From Pseudomonas serboccidentalis (GTDB taxonomy: Bacteria; Pseudomonadota; Gammaproteobacteria; Pseudomonadales; Pseudomonadaceae), in assembly GCF_028830055.1 (NCBI RefSeq), contig NZ_CP101655.1, forward strand, positions 5,943,781 to 5,968,282: a stretch of 24,502 bases of DNA. The letters run 5' to 3'. A program made the translations under genes and the position numbers. The notes below the pieces were generated by a model. That model was not told the DNA's origin, did not search any database, and saw only the letters and a program-made list of their open reading frames with translations. Of the stretch, positions 1 through 8,881 are shown in pieces (within the stretch, counting starts at the first letter, position 1; every line of letters starts with the position of its first letter).

Positions 1-3000
1 GACCGTGGTGGTGTCGATGGTATCGGTCACGTTGGTGACGGCTGGAACGGTGCTCGGCACCAGGTTCTCGAAGTTGCCACCGGTGGCAGTTGAAATGGTC
101 GCTTCGACTTTGCCCGCGTCTTTGTACACGTCGTCTGCCGGAGCAGGAACGGTCACGGTACCGGTGGTTTTACCGGCCTCGATGGTGATGACAGCACCGT
201 TGGACAGGGTCACGGTCACCGGAGTGCCAGCCGGGTTGGTCAGGGTTGCGGTGTAAACAATCGAACCACCTTCGGCCACCGAGTCGCTGGCGGTCAGGTT
301 CAGGTTGGTGGTGTCGACGGTGTCCGAAACCGAGGTGTTTGCCGGTGTCTTGTCGGCCACCAGGTTCTCATAGTTGCCGCCGGCAACCTTGTCGATGGCG
401 ACGCTCAGCGAGCTGCCGCCCGCCAGCGGGCTGTTCGGCGCAACGAAATTCACGCTGCCGGTGGTTTCACCGACGGCGATGGTGATGGTCTGGCCGTTGG
501 ACAGGGTGACCACGACTGGCGCACCGGTTACCGGCGCGGTGACGGTCGCGGTGTAGACCACGGTTTCGCCTTCGGCGACGTTGGCGGTGGCGGTCAGCGA
601 CACGGTGGAGGTGTCGATGGTGTCGTTGACGGTGGTCACGGCCGGGGTGTTGCTGGTCACCAGGTTTTCGAAGTCGCCACCGGTCGCGCCCTTGATGGTC
701 GCTTCAACGGTGCCGGCGTCCTTGTAGACGTCATCTTTCGGTGCATCGATGGTCACAGTGCCGGTGGTCTTGCCAGCGTCGATGGTGATCACGGCGCCGT
801 TGCTCAACGTCACGGTCACCGGAGTACCCGCGGCGTTGGTCAGGGTGGCGGTGTAGGTGATCTGGCCGCCTTCGTTCACCGCCGGGGTCGCGCTCAGTGA
901 CAGGTTGGTGGTGTCGACGGTGTCGGTCACGGTGGTGCTGACCGGGGTTTTGTCGGCAACGAGGTTTTCGTAGTTGCCGCCGCTGACGTTGGTGATCGAG
1001 TTGTTCAGCGGTTCGTGACCGGTCAACGCATCGTTCGGTGCAGTGGTGGTCACGGTGCCGGTGGTCTTGCCGATGTCGATGGTGATGGTCTGACCGTTGG
1101 CCAGGGTCACGACCACAGGCGAGCCGGTGACTGGCGCGCCGACGGTGGCTGTGTAGGTGACGGTGCCACCCTCTGCGACCGACGTATCGGCCGTCAGTTT
1201 GACGGTGGAAGTATCGATGGTGTCGGTGACTTCGGTCACTGCCGGAACAGGGCTCGGAACGAGGTTTTCGAAGTTGCCGCCGGACGCATCCTTGATGGTC
1301 ACTTCGACTTTGCCAGCGTCTTTGTAGACGTCATCGGCAGGCGCCGGAACGGTTACGGTGCCAGTGGTTTTTCCGGCTTCGATGGTGATCACCGAGCCAT
1401 TGCTCAGGGTCACGGTCACCGGGGTACCGGCCGGGTTGGTCAGGGTCGCGGTGTAGACGATCGAGCCGCCTTCCGCCACGGTGCCGGTCGCAGTCAGCGA
1501 CAGGTTGGTGGTGTCGACGGTGTCAGTGACCGTGGTCGAAACCGGGGTTTTATCGGCGACCAGATTCTCGTAATTGCCACCGGTCACGCCGGTGATCGAG
1601 TTGGTCAGCGGCTCGTGACCGTTCAACGCGTCGTTTGGCGCGATGGTGGTCACGGTGCCGGTGGTTTTACCCACTTCGATGGTGATGTTCTGACCATTGG
1701 CCAGGGTCACCACGACTGGCGAGCCGGTGACTGGAGCGCCGACGGTGGCGGTGTAGGTGACAGTGCCACCTTCAGCAGCCGACTCGGTGGCGGTCAGTTT
1801 GACCGTCGAGGTATCGATGGTATCGGTGACTTCAGTCACTGCCGGAACAGTGCTTGGCACCAGATTCTCGAAGTTGCCACCGGACGCGTCCTTGATGGTC
1901 ACTTCAACCTTGCCGGCGTCTTTGTAGACGTCATCGGCTGGCGCCGGAACGGTCACGGTACCGGTGGTTTTGCCGGCTTCGATGGTGATGACCGAACCGT
2001 TGGACAGGGTCACGGTGACTGGCGAGCCGGCCGCATTGGTCAGGGTCGCGGTGTAGGTGATCGAGCCGCCCTCAGCGACCGAGTTAGTGGCGCTGAGCGA
2101 CAGATTTGTCGTGTCCACAGTGTCGGTGACGGTGGTGTTGACCGGGGTTTTGTCGGCCACGAGGTTTTCGTAGTTGCCGCCCGTTACGCCGGTGATCGAG
2201 TTGGTCAGTGGTTCGTGACCCGTCAGCGCATCGTTCGGTGCGGTGGTGGTCACGGTACCGGTGGTCTTGCCCACTTCGATGGTGATGCTCTGACCGTTGG
2301 CCAGGGTAACCACAACTGGCGAACCGGTGACTGGTGCGCCGACGGTGGCGGTGTAGGTGACGGTGCCACCTTCAGCTGCGGTTTCGGTCGCGGTCAGTTT
2401 CACCGTGGTGGTGTCGATGGTGTCAGTCACTTCGGTAACGGCAGGAACCGTGCTTGGCACCAGGTTCTCGAAGTTGCCGCCTGCAGCATCTTTGATCGTG
2501 ACTTCAACCTTGCCGGCGTCTTTGTAGACGTCATCAGCAGGCGCCGGAACGGTCACGGTGCCGGTGGTTTTGCCGGCTTCGATGGTGATGACGGAGCCGT
2601 TGCTCAACGTCACGGTCACCGGGGTGCCGGCCGGGTTGGTCAGGGTTGCGGTGTAAACGATCGAGCCGCCTTCCGCCACGGTACCGGTGGCACTCAGCGA
2701 CAGGTTGGTGGTGTCGACGGTGTCGGTGACAGTGGTGGCGACCGGTGTCTTGTCGGCGACGAGGTTTTCGTAGTTGCCGCCCGTTACGTCGGTGATCGAA
2801 TTGCTCAACGGCTCATGACCGTTCAACGCATCGTTTGGCGCGGTGGTGGTCACGGTGCCGGTGGTTTTACCCACTTCGATGGTGATGGTCTGGCCGTTCG
2901 CCAGGGTCACGGTCACAGGCGAGCCAGTCACGGGCGCGCCAACGGTGGCGGTGTAGGTGACAGTGCCGCCTTCAGCCACCGAAGTATCGGCGCTGAGCTT

Positions 3001-6000
3001 CACGGTCGACGTATCGATGGTGTCGGTGACCTCGGTCACTGCCGGAACAGTGCTTGGCACCAGATTCTCGAAGTTGCCGCCAGAAGCGTCCTTGATGCTG
3101 ACTTCAACCTTGCCGGCGTCCTTGTAAACGTCATCGGCTGGCGCCGGAACGGTTACGGTGCCAGTGGTCTTGCCGGCTTCGATGGTGATCACCGAACCGT
3201 TGCTCAGGGTCACGGTTACAGGGGTGCCGGCCGGATTGGTCAGGGTCGCGGTGTAGACGATCGAACCACCTTCAGCCACGGTACCGGTCGCGCTCAACGT
3301 CAGGTTGGTGGTGTCGACGGTGTCAGTGACAGTGGTGTTGACCGGGGTTTTATCGGCCACCAGATTCTCGTAATTGCCACCTGTCACGCCGGTGATCGAG
3401 TTGCTCAGCGGCTCGTGACCGGTCAGCGCATCGTTTGGCGCGGTGGTGGTCACGGTGCCGGTGGTTTTGCCGACTTCGATGGTGATGGTCTGACCGTTCG
3501 CCAGAGTCACGGTGACTGGCGAACCGGTCACAGGCGCGCCAACGGTGGCGGTGTAGGTGACGGTGCCGCCCTCGGCCACCGAGGTATCGGCGGTCAGTTT
3601 GACGGTCGAGGTGTCGATGGTGTCAGTCACTTCAGTGACCGCAGGGACAGCGCTCGGAACGAGGTTTTCGAAGTTGCCGCCAGAAGCGTCCTTGATGCTG
3701 ACTTCAACCTTGCCGGCGTCTTTGTAGACGTCGTCGGCAGGCGCCGGAACGGTCACGGTACCGGTGGTTTTACCCGCTTCGATGGTGATGACGGAGCCAT
3801 TGCTCAGGGTTACGGTCACCGGGGTGCCGGCCGGATTGGTCAAGGTCGCGGTGTAGACGATCGAACCGCCCTCAGCCACGGTACCGGTCGCGGTCAGCGT
3901 CAGGTTGGTGGTATCGACAGTGTCGGTGACGGTGGTCGAAACCGGGGTTTTATCGGCAACCAGATTCTCGTAGTTGCCGCCGCTCACCTCAGTGATCGCG
4001 TTGGTCAGTGGCTCGTGACCGTTCAGCGCATCGTTCGGTGCAGCAGTGGTGACAGTGCCGGTGGTCTTGCCCACTTCGATGGTGATGGTCTGGCCGTTGG
4101 CCAGGGTCACAGTCACAGGCGAACCCGTCACAGGTGCGCCCACCGTGGCGGTGTAGGTGACGGTGCCACCTTCAGCCACCGAGGTATCGGCAGTCAGTTT
4201 GACGGTCGAGGTGTCGATGGTGTCGGTGATGTCGGTAACAGCCGGAACGGTGCTCGGCACCAGATTCTCGAAATTGCCGCCCGCGGTATTGGTGATACTG
4301 ACTTCAACTTTGCCGGCATCTTTATAGACGTCGTCGGCAGGGGCCGGAACAGTCACGGTACCGGTGGTTTTGCCGGCTTCGATGGTGATGACAGAGCCGT
4401 TGCTCAGCGTCACGGTCACCGGGGTGCCGGCCGGGTTGGTCAAGGTCGCGGTGTAAACGATCGAACCGCCTTCAGCGACGGAGCCAGTGGCGCTCAACGT
4501 CAGGTTGGTGGTGTCGACGGTGTCGGTGACGGTGGTGCTGACCGGGGTTTTGTCGGACACGAGGTTTTCGTAGTTGCCACCAGTCACGCCAGTGATTGAG
4601 TTGCTCAGCGGCACCTGGCCGTTCAGCACGTCGTTTGGCGCGGTGGTGGTGACGGTGCCGGTGGTCTTGCCCACTTCGATGGTGATGGTCTGGCCGTTGG
4701 CCAGACTCACGGTGACTGGCGAACCGGTCACGGGTGCACCGACAGTCGCGGTGTAAGTGACGGTGCCGCCCTCGGCGACCGAGGTGTCAGCGGACAGTTT
4801 GACTGTGGTGGTGTCGATGGTGTCGGTGACTTCGGTGACGGCTGGAACAGTACTTGGCACCAGATTCTCGAAATTGCCACCGGTCGCACCGTTGATGCTC
4901 ACTTCGACTTTGCCGGCGTCTTTGTAGACGTCATCGGCAGGCGCCGGAACAGTCACGGTGCCAGTGGTTTTACCCGCTTCAATGGTGATCACCGCGCCAT
5001 TGCTCAGGGTTACGGTGACTGGCGAGCCAGCCGCGTTGGTCAGGGTCGCGGTGTAAATGATCGAGCCGCCCTCGGCCACGGTACCGGTCGCGCTCAGCGA
5101 CAGGTCAGTGGTGTCGACGGTATCGGTGACAGTGGTCGAAACCGGGGTTTTGTCGGCGACGAGGTTCTCGTAATTGCCGCCACTGACGTTGGTGATGGCG
5201 TTGGTCAGCGGTGGATTGCCGGTCAATGCATCGTTCGGCGCGGTGGTGGTCACGGTGCCGGTAGTTTTGCCGACTTCGATGGTGATGGTCTGGCCGTTGG
5301 TCAGCGTGACGGTGACTGGCGAGCCCGTTACAGGTGCACCGACGGTGGCGGTGTAGGTGACGGTGCCGCCTTCAGCGACCGAGGTATCGGCAGTCAGTTT
5401 GACGGTCGAGGTGTCGATGGTATCGGTGACGTCGGTAACAGCCGGAACGGTGCTTGGCACCAGGTTCTCGAAATTGCCGCCGGTGGTGCCGGTGATGCTG
5501 ACTTCGACTTTGCCGGCGTCTTTATAGACGTCATCGGCAGGCGCCGGAACGGTCACGGTACCGGTGGTTTTACCGGCTTCGATGGTGATGACAGACCCGT
5601 TGCTCAACGTCACGGTCACCGGGGTGCCGGCCGGGTTGGTCAAGGTTGCGGTGTAAACGATCGAACCGCCTTCAGCCACGGTACCGGTGGCACTCAGCGA
5701 CAGGTTGGTGGTGTCGATGGAGTCGGTCACGGTGGTAGTCGCTGGCGTCGTGTTCGGCACCAGGTTCTCGAAGTTGCCGCCAGTCGCGCCGGTAATCGTG
5801 GTGCTGACGGTACCGCCATTGTTGTAGACGTCGTTCGGTGCGGTCGGCACGTTGACGGTGCCCGTGGTCTGGCCGGCTTCGATGGTGATGGTCGAGCCGT
5901 TGGACAGGGTGACGGTGACCGGTGTCTGCGCCGGGTTGGTCAGGGTCGCGGTGTAGGTGATCTGACCCCCTTCAACCACAGTGCCGGTGGCGGTCAGGGT

Positions 6001-7131
6001 CAGGTTGGTGGTGTCGATCGAATCGGTGATGGTGGTCACTGCCGGTGTCGTGTTCGGCACCAGGTTTTCGAAGTTACCGCCGGTGGCACCGGTGATGGTG
6101 GTGCTGACCGTGCTGCCGTTGTTGTAGACGTCATTCGGCGGGGTCGGCACGTTGACGGTGCCCGTGGTCTGGCCGGCTTCGATGGTGATGGTCGAGCCAT
6201 TGGACAGGGTGACGGTCACCGGTGTCTGCGCCGGGTTCGTCAGCGTCGCGGTGTAAGTGATCTGGCCGCCTTCGGTAACGCTGTTGCCAGCGGTCAGAGT
6301 GACGGTGGTGGTGTCGATGGTGTCGGTGACTTGAGTTGTAGCCGGGGTGGTCGGCGGGGTCACGGTGATGCCGTTGCCGCCAGTGGTGCCGGTGACGGTC
6401 ACGTCGATCTGGGTCGGGTCGTTATAAACGGTATCGTTCGGTGCCAGCGGCACGTTGACGGTGCCGGTGGTGGAGCCGGCCGGAATTACGATCACCGAGC
6501 CGTTGGACAGGGTGATCGTCAGGTCAGTCAGCGGCGCCTGGGTCAGGGTCGCGGTGTACACCAGCACGCCGCCGGCTTCGGTGATGGTCGGCGTGGCGCT
6601 GAGGCTCAGGGTCGACTCACGCAGGGCGTTGCTGGTGGTGTCGGTGGTCTGGCCGCCGGTGATGTTCTGTGCCGCTTGTGCGCCGGAGTTGATGCCAGCA
6701 GTCGGGAAGCCGATGGTCGGGTCGACGCGGCCAGCGGTGGCGTCGAGCATCACGAAACTGTGGCCGCCGCCCGCCGCGCCGCCAGTCCCTGCGGCGGTGG
6801 CGCCGGCTGCGGTGGCTTCAAGGGCGGTGGTCGGGTCGACACCGGCGGCGATGGCCTGCTGCAGTTCGGCTACAGAAGGCGCGGCCTGCGCGGTGGCTTC
6901 GGCCAGGTCAGTGCTGGAGTCTGGCGCGTTGGCGCTCCACTGGGTTTCGCGGCCCAGGTCCAGGGTGCGGCCATCCGCCAGCTCCAGCGACACGGCGCCG
7001 GAGAGGCCGGTGTCGATCTGGTCGCCGACGAACAGGCGATCGCCTTCAACGAGCACCCGGCGTACACCCTCGGGGGATACCACGAATACCTGACCGACAA
7101 TGCTTTTGACGATGGCAACAACACTGCTCAT
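1..7131 (-). CDS. lapA: LapA-type giant biofilm adhesin, N-terminal part (3' end beyond window)
   Basis: This is the surface adhesin of the Lap system, exported by LapEBC and held in the outer membrane by its N-terminus. Translation from the ATG at 7131 gives MSSVVAIVKSIVGQVFVV, the retention-module start of LapA-family proteins. The ATG follows GGAGAG (7138-7143) at good spacing. Residues 1 to about 125 form the retention module. It contains TAAG at residues 107-110, the di-alanine LapG cleavage motif of the family, then an Ala/Gly-rich stretch and HSFVMLDATAGRVDPTIGFP. A variant repeat starts near residue 175. From there 21 Ig-like repeats of 100 residues follow without a stop to the window edge. 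Each repeat runs from a VYTATLTNPAGTPVTVTLSNG-like strand through TTGTVTVPAP to NFENLVP or NYENLVA. The frame is open for all 2377 codons. The C-terminal RTX/secretion signal is not in the window. Family and role are very likely; the total length is unknown. Confidence 0.95.
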   Translation of the reverse strand, partial: MSSVVAIVKSIVGQVFVVSPEGVRRVLVEGDRLFVGDQIDTGLSGAVSLELADGRTLDLGRETQWSANAPDSSTDLAEATAQAAPSVAELQQAIAAGVDPTTALEATAAGATAAGTGGAAGGGHSFVMLDATAGRVDPTIGFPTAGINSGAQAAQNITGGQTTDTTSNALRESTLSLSATPTITEAGGVLVYTATLTQAPLTDLTITLSNGSVIVIPAGSTTGTVNVPLAPNDTVYNDPTQIDVTVTGTTGGNGITVTPPTTPATTQVTDTIDTTTVTLTAGNSVTEGGQITYTATLTNPAQTPVTVTLSNGSTITIEAGQTTGTVNVPTPPNDVYNNGSTVSTTITGATGGNFENLVPNTTPAVTTITDSIDTTNLTLTATGTVVEGGQITYTATLTNPAQTPVTVTLSNGSTITIEAGQTTGTVNVPTAPNDVYNNGGTVSTTITGATGGNFENLVPNTTPATTTVTDSIDTTNLSLSATGTVAEGGSIVYTATLTNPAGTPVTVTLSNGSVITIEAGKTTGTVTVPAPADDVYKDAGKVEVSITGTTGGNFENLVPSTVPAVTDVTDTIDTSTVKLTADTSVAEGGTVTYTATVGAPVTGSPVTVTLTNGQTITIEVGKTTGTVTTTAPNDALTGNPPLTNAITNVSGGNYENLVADKTPVSTTVTDTVDTTDLSLSATGTVAEGGSIIYTATLTNAAGSPVTVTLSNGAVITIEAGKTTGTVTVPAPADDVYKDAGKVEVSINGATGGNFENLVPSTVPAVTEVTDTIDTTTVKLSADTSVAEGGTVTYTATVGAPVTGSPVTVSLANGQTITIEVGKTTGTVTTTAPNDVLNGQVPLSNSITGVTGGNYENLVSDKTPVSTTVTDTVDTTNLTLSATGSVAEGGSIVYTATLTNPAGTPVTVTLSNGSVITIEAGKTTGTVTVPAPADDVYKDAGKVEVSITNTAGGNFENLVPSTVPAVTDITDTIDTSTVKLTADTSVAEGGTVTYTATVGAPVTGSPVTVTLANGQTITIEVGKTTGTVTTAAPNDALNGHEPLTNAITEVSGGNYENLVADKTPVSTTVTDTVDTTNLTLTATGTVAEGGSIVYTATLTNPAGTPVTVTLSNGSVITIEAGKTTGTVTVPAPADDVYKDAGKVEVSIKDASGGNFENLVPSAVPAVTEVTDTIDTSTVKLTADTSVAEGGTVTYTATVGAPVTGSPVTVTLANGQTITIEVGKTTGTVTTTAPNDALTGHEPLSNSITGVTGGNYENLVADKTPVNTTVTDTVDTTNLTLSATGTVAEGGSIVYTATLTNPAGTPVTVTLSNGSVITIEAGKTTGTVTVPAPADDVYKDAGKVEVSIKDASGGNFENLVPSTVPAVTEVTDTIDTSTVKLSADTSVAEGGTVTYTATVGAPVTGSPVTVTLANGQTITIEVGKTTGTVTTTAPNDALNGHEPLSNSITDVTGGNYENLVADKTPVATTVTDTVDTTNLSLSATGTVAEGGSIVYTATLTNPAGTPVTVTLSNGSVITIEAGKTTGTVTVPAPADDVYKDAGKVEVTIKDAAGGNFENLVPSTVPAVTEVTDTIDTTTVKLTATETAAEGGTVTYTATVGAPVTGSPVVVTLANGQSITIEVGKTTGTVTTTAPNDALTGHEPLTNSITGVTGGNYENLVADKTPVNTTVTDTVDTTNLSLSATNSVAEGGSITYTATLTNAAGSPVTVTLSNGSVITIEAGKTTGTVTVPAPADDVYKDAGKVEVTIKDASGGNFENLVPSTVPAVTEVTDTIDTSTVKLTATESAAEGGTVTYTATVGAPVTGSPVVVTLANGQNITIEVGKTTGTVTTIAPNDALNGHEPLTNSITGVTGGNYENLVADKTPVSTTVTDTVDTTNLSLTATGTVAEGGSIVYTATLTNPAGTPVTVTLSNGSVITIEAGKTTGTVTVPAPADDVYKDAGKVEVTIKDASGGNFENLVPSPVPAVTEVTDTIDTSTVKLTADTSVAEGGTVTYTATVGAPVTGSPVVVTLANGQTITIDIGKTTGTVTTTAPNDALTGHEPLNNSITNVSGGNYENLVADKTPVSTTVTDTVDTTNLSLSATPAVNEGGQITYTATLTNAAGTPVTVTLSNGAVITIDAGKTTGTVTIDAPKDDVYKDAGTVEATIKGATGGDFENLVTSNTPAVTTVNDTIDTSTVSLTATANVAEGETVVYTATVTAPVTGAPVVVTLSNGQTITIAVGETTGSVNFVAPNSPLAGGSSLSVAIDKVAGGNYENLVADKTPANTSVSDTVDTTNLNLTASDSVAEGGSIVYTATLTNPAGTPVTVTLSNGAVITIEAGKTTGTVTVPAPADDVYKDAGKVEATISTATGGNFENLVPSTVPAVTNVTDTIDTTTV
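7..6306 (-). repeat. Tandem array of 21 x 300-bp lapA repeats with a 600-bp higher-order period
   Basis: The coding strand repeats with an exact 300-bp period. The plus-strand landmark caggtt(c/t)tcgaagttgcc recurs at 61, 661, 1261, 1861 and so on, and a related cagattctcgtaattgcc form occurs at 361, 961, 1561 and so on. The units are of two types. Type A has NFENLVP and a PADDVYKDAGKVEATI-like segment. Type B has NYENLVADKTP and an APNDALTG-like segment. In reading direction the order is a variant unit (6307-6600), three A units (landmarks at 6061, 5761, 5461), then strict B-A alternation to the window edge, giving nine B and twelve A units. No indel is seen in 6.3 kb. The two A units at 6061 and 5761 share an N-N-G variant of the segment and look like the older, membrane-proximal type. 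Confidence 0.95.
6787..6813 (-). other. Two TAAG motifs, predicted LapG proteolysis site of LapA
   Basis: The codons for Thr-Ala-Ala-Gly occur at residues 107-110 (6802-6813) and again at 112-115 (6787-6798), separated by one Ala. In the characterised LapA of P. fluorescens Pf0-1 the periplasmic protease LapG cuts between two alanines in this same position, so 107-110 is the expected site. Whether the second copy is also cut cannot be told from sequence. Confidence 0.75.
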
Positions 7132-7486
7132 TGAAGACTCTCCGGGTGTCACGTTCAGTTGACTTCCATAGCCTGATGGCTCGGCGCCGATTCAGTCTGG
7201 ACGTACTTTAAAAATTTGCGAATCAAGTTTGACGCTGCTTTTCGTCAAAAATTTGGCTAGATTCTTTCGCTATTAACTTTATGCCAAACTATTGACCTTC
7301 TGGGTGCCATCCTAAACAATCGTCCCAGTAATGTCACATTGATATTTATGCGGCGACCTGTACTTCAGCGTGTGATCCAGTTCCTATTTTGAACTTTCCG
7401 ACATACGGTCATTCCGGTTGCCATCATCCGACGCAGCGCCACGTTTTGCTGTGATTCAAGACAAGAAGCTCTGGGAAATTCCTATC
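7132..7486. other. Divergent lapA-lapE intergenic region
   Basis: This 355-bp spacer separates the lapA start from the lapE start and must hold both promoters. It is clearly more AT-rich than the flanks, especially 7200-7330. The lapA ribosome site GGAGAG lies at 7138-7143 on the minus strand. A near-perfect inverted repeat sits at 7228-7249. TTGACC at 7292-7297 is a possible plus-strand -35 box, but no convincing -10 box follows, so I do not call a promoter. No small ORF or RNA gene is evident. Confidence 0.6.
7228..7249. promoter_or_regulatory. Inverted repeat TTTGACG-N8-CGTCAAA, candidate operator
   Basis: Perfect 7-bp arms (7228-7234 and 7243-7249) flank an 8-bp spacer in the AT-rich lapA upstream region, about 100 bp from the lapA start. 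FleQ is known to control lap adhesin genes in pseudomonads, and its sites contain TTGAC/GTCAA half-sites, but the half-site order here does not match the usual FleQ box. The regulator is therefore unassigned. Confidence 0.35.
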
Positions 7487-8839
7487 ATGCGTTCGCCCCT
7501 GTTCCTGGCTGTACCCTTCGCTCTCGCCGCCTCTTTCGTCCAAGCACAATCCTTACCAGAAGCCATGCAACAGGCATTGGATGTCCATCCGGAAATCCAG
7601 GCAGGGGTCAACAGTCGTCTGGCGGCGGATTATCAGTTAAAGGCTGCAAAAGGGGGATACCTGCCCAAGGTCGATCTGCTGGGCGGCTATGGCCGTGAAG
7701 GCACCGACAGCGTGACCACCCGCGCCAATGGTGGCAGCAATCACTACGAAACCTTGACCCGCGGCGAGTCAAGTTTACGTCTCTCGCAAATGGTTTTTGA
7801 CGGTTTTGCCACCTCCAGCGAGGTCGGGCGTCAACAAGCCACCGTCAACTCCCGCGCCTACTCGTTGCTGGGGACTTCCGAGCGCACCGCGCTGACCGTG
7901 GCTCAGGTGTATCTGGACGTGCTGACCCGCCGCGAATTCGTGCGTCTGGCCGAAGAAAACCTCAAGAGCCACCAGCGCATCTACGACCAGATCCAGTTGC
8001 GCACCCAGCGTGGCGTCGGCAGCGGTGCCGACCTTGATCAAGCCGAAGCGCGGATGGCCCAGGCCCGTAACAACCTGATCACCGAACAAACCAACCTCGC
8101 CGACTCCGAGACCAACTTCCTCAGCGCCGTCGGCCAGATGCCTGACCAGCTGGAGCGTCCGGCGCCGTTCATGGCGATGATGCCGGCCAACCTCAATGAA
8201 GCCCGTACGCAGATGCTGGAAAACAGCCCGATCCTGCGCTCGGCCGAGTCCGACATCGCTGCGGCAGAGAAGCAGTACGAAACCGCCAAGTCGACCTTCT
8301 ACCCACGTTTCGACGCCGAGTTGGGCCGCACCGCCGACAACGATCTGGACGGCCAGAACGGTCACAACAACGAGTGGCAGGCCATGCTGCGCATGCGCTT
8401 CAACCTCTATTCGGGTGGCAGCAACAAGGCCGACCTGGAATCCAAGTCGTACCTGTCGAACCAGGCGCTGGATATCCGCAACAACGCCCTGCGTCAGTTG
8501 AACGAAGAACTGGGCCTGGCCTGGAACGCCCTGAACAACGCCAACGCTCAGGTGCCGATCGCACAGCAATATGTTGATCACAGCACCGCCGTGCGCACCG
8601 CTTACCAGCGTCAGTTCAGCCTTGGCGAGCGGACCTTGCTCGATTTGCTCGACAGTGAAAACGAGTTGTTCACCGCTTCGCGCCGTTTGGCCGAGATCAA
8701 GAACATTCAGTTATTTACTCAGTATCGAATCAAGGCGACCATGGGCGAGTTGCTCAAGAGCCAGGGAGTGGTCGCACCATTGGCATCCGTCGTGCAGAAC
8801 GATGTGAAGCCGAAGGTCCAACTGCCCGGTATGAATTGA
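7487..8839 (+). CDS. lapE: LapE, TolC-family outer-membrane channel for LapA secretion
   Basis: This is the outer-membrane tunnel of the type I secretion system that exports LapA and holds its retention module. The chosen ATG at 7487 gives a clean Sec signal peptide (MRSPLFLAVPFALAASFVQA, then QSLPEA). The longer reading frame from 7418 would need a TTG start and puts hydrophilic residues before the signal, so I reject it. The protein is 450 residues, normal for TolC-type T1SS channels. The two structural halves are visible as the paired motifs RLSQMVFDGFATSSEV (around residue 95) and RMRFNLYSGGSNKADLES (around residue 300), each followed by long helices rich in Gln and Ala. It ends 42 bp before lapB on the same strand. 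The order lapE-lapB-lapC, divergent from lapA, matches the known P. fluorescens locus. The start context has only a weak GGGAA ribosome site. Confidence 0.93.
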   Translation: MRSPLFLAVPFALAASFVQAQSLPEAMQQALDVHPEIQAGVNSRLAADYQLKAAKGGYLPKVDLLGGYGREGTDSVTTRANGGSNHYETLTRGESSLRLSQMVFDGFATSSEVGRQQATVNSRAYSLLGTSERTALTVAQVYLDVLTRREFVRLAEENLKSHQRIYDQIQLRTQRGVGSGADLDQAEARMAQARNNLITEQTNLADSETNFLSAVGQMPDQLERPAPFMAMMPANLNEARTQMLENSPILRSAESDIAAAEKQYETAKSTFYPRFDAELGRTADNDLDGQNGHNNEWQAMLRMRFNLYSGGSNKADLESKSYLSNQALDIRNNALRQLNEELGLAWNALNNANAQVPIAQQYVDHSTAVRTAYQRQFSLGERTLLDLLDSENELFTASRRLAEIKNIQLFTQYRIKATMGELLKSQGVVAPLASVVQNDVKPKVQLPGMN

Positions 8840-8881
8840 GCAGAACCTTCATTGTTCAATTGTTAGCCAAGAGTGCCGAGC

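Noticed and set aside
1015..4599. A 1194-codon plus-strand open frame running antisense to lapA
   Set aside because: It exists because the exact 300-bp repeat, a multiple of three, lacks stops in that antisense frame, so the same open phase recurs. The translation is a low-complexity Gly/Asp/His/Arg product and has no plausible start signal. The minus-strand lapA frame explains the region fully.
7..6306. CRISPR array
   Set aside because: The 300-bp periodicity is coding and has no short repeat/spacer structure.
7418..7486. N-terminal extension of lapE by 23 codons
   Set aside because: It needs a TTG start and would place a hydrophilic stretch before a complete signal peptide. The ATG at 7487 is better.
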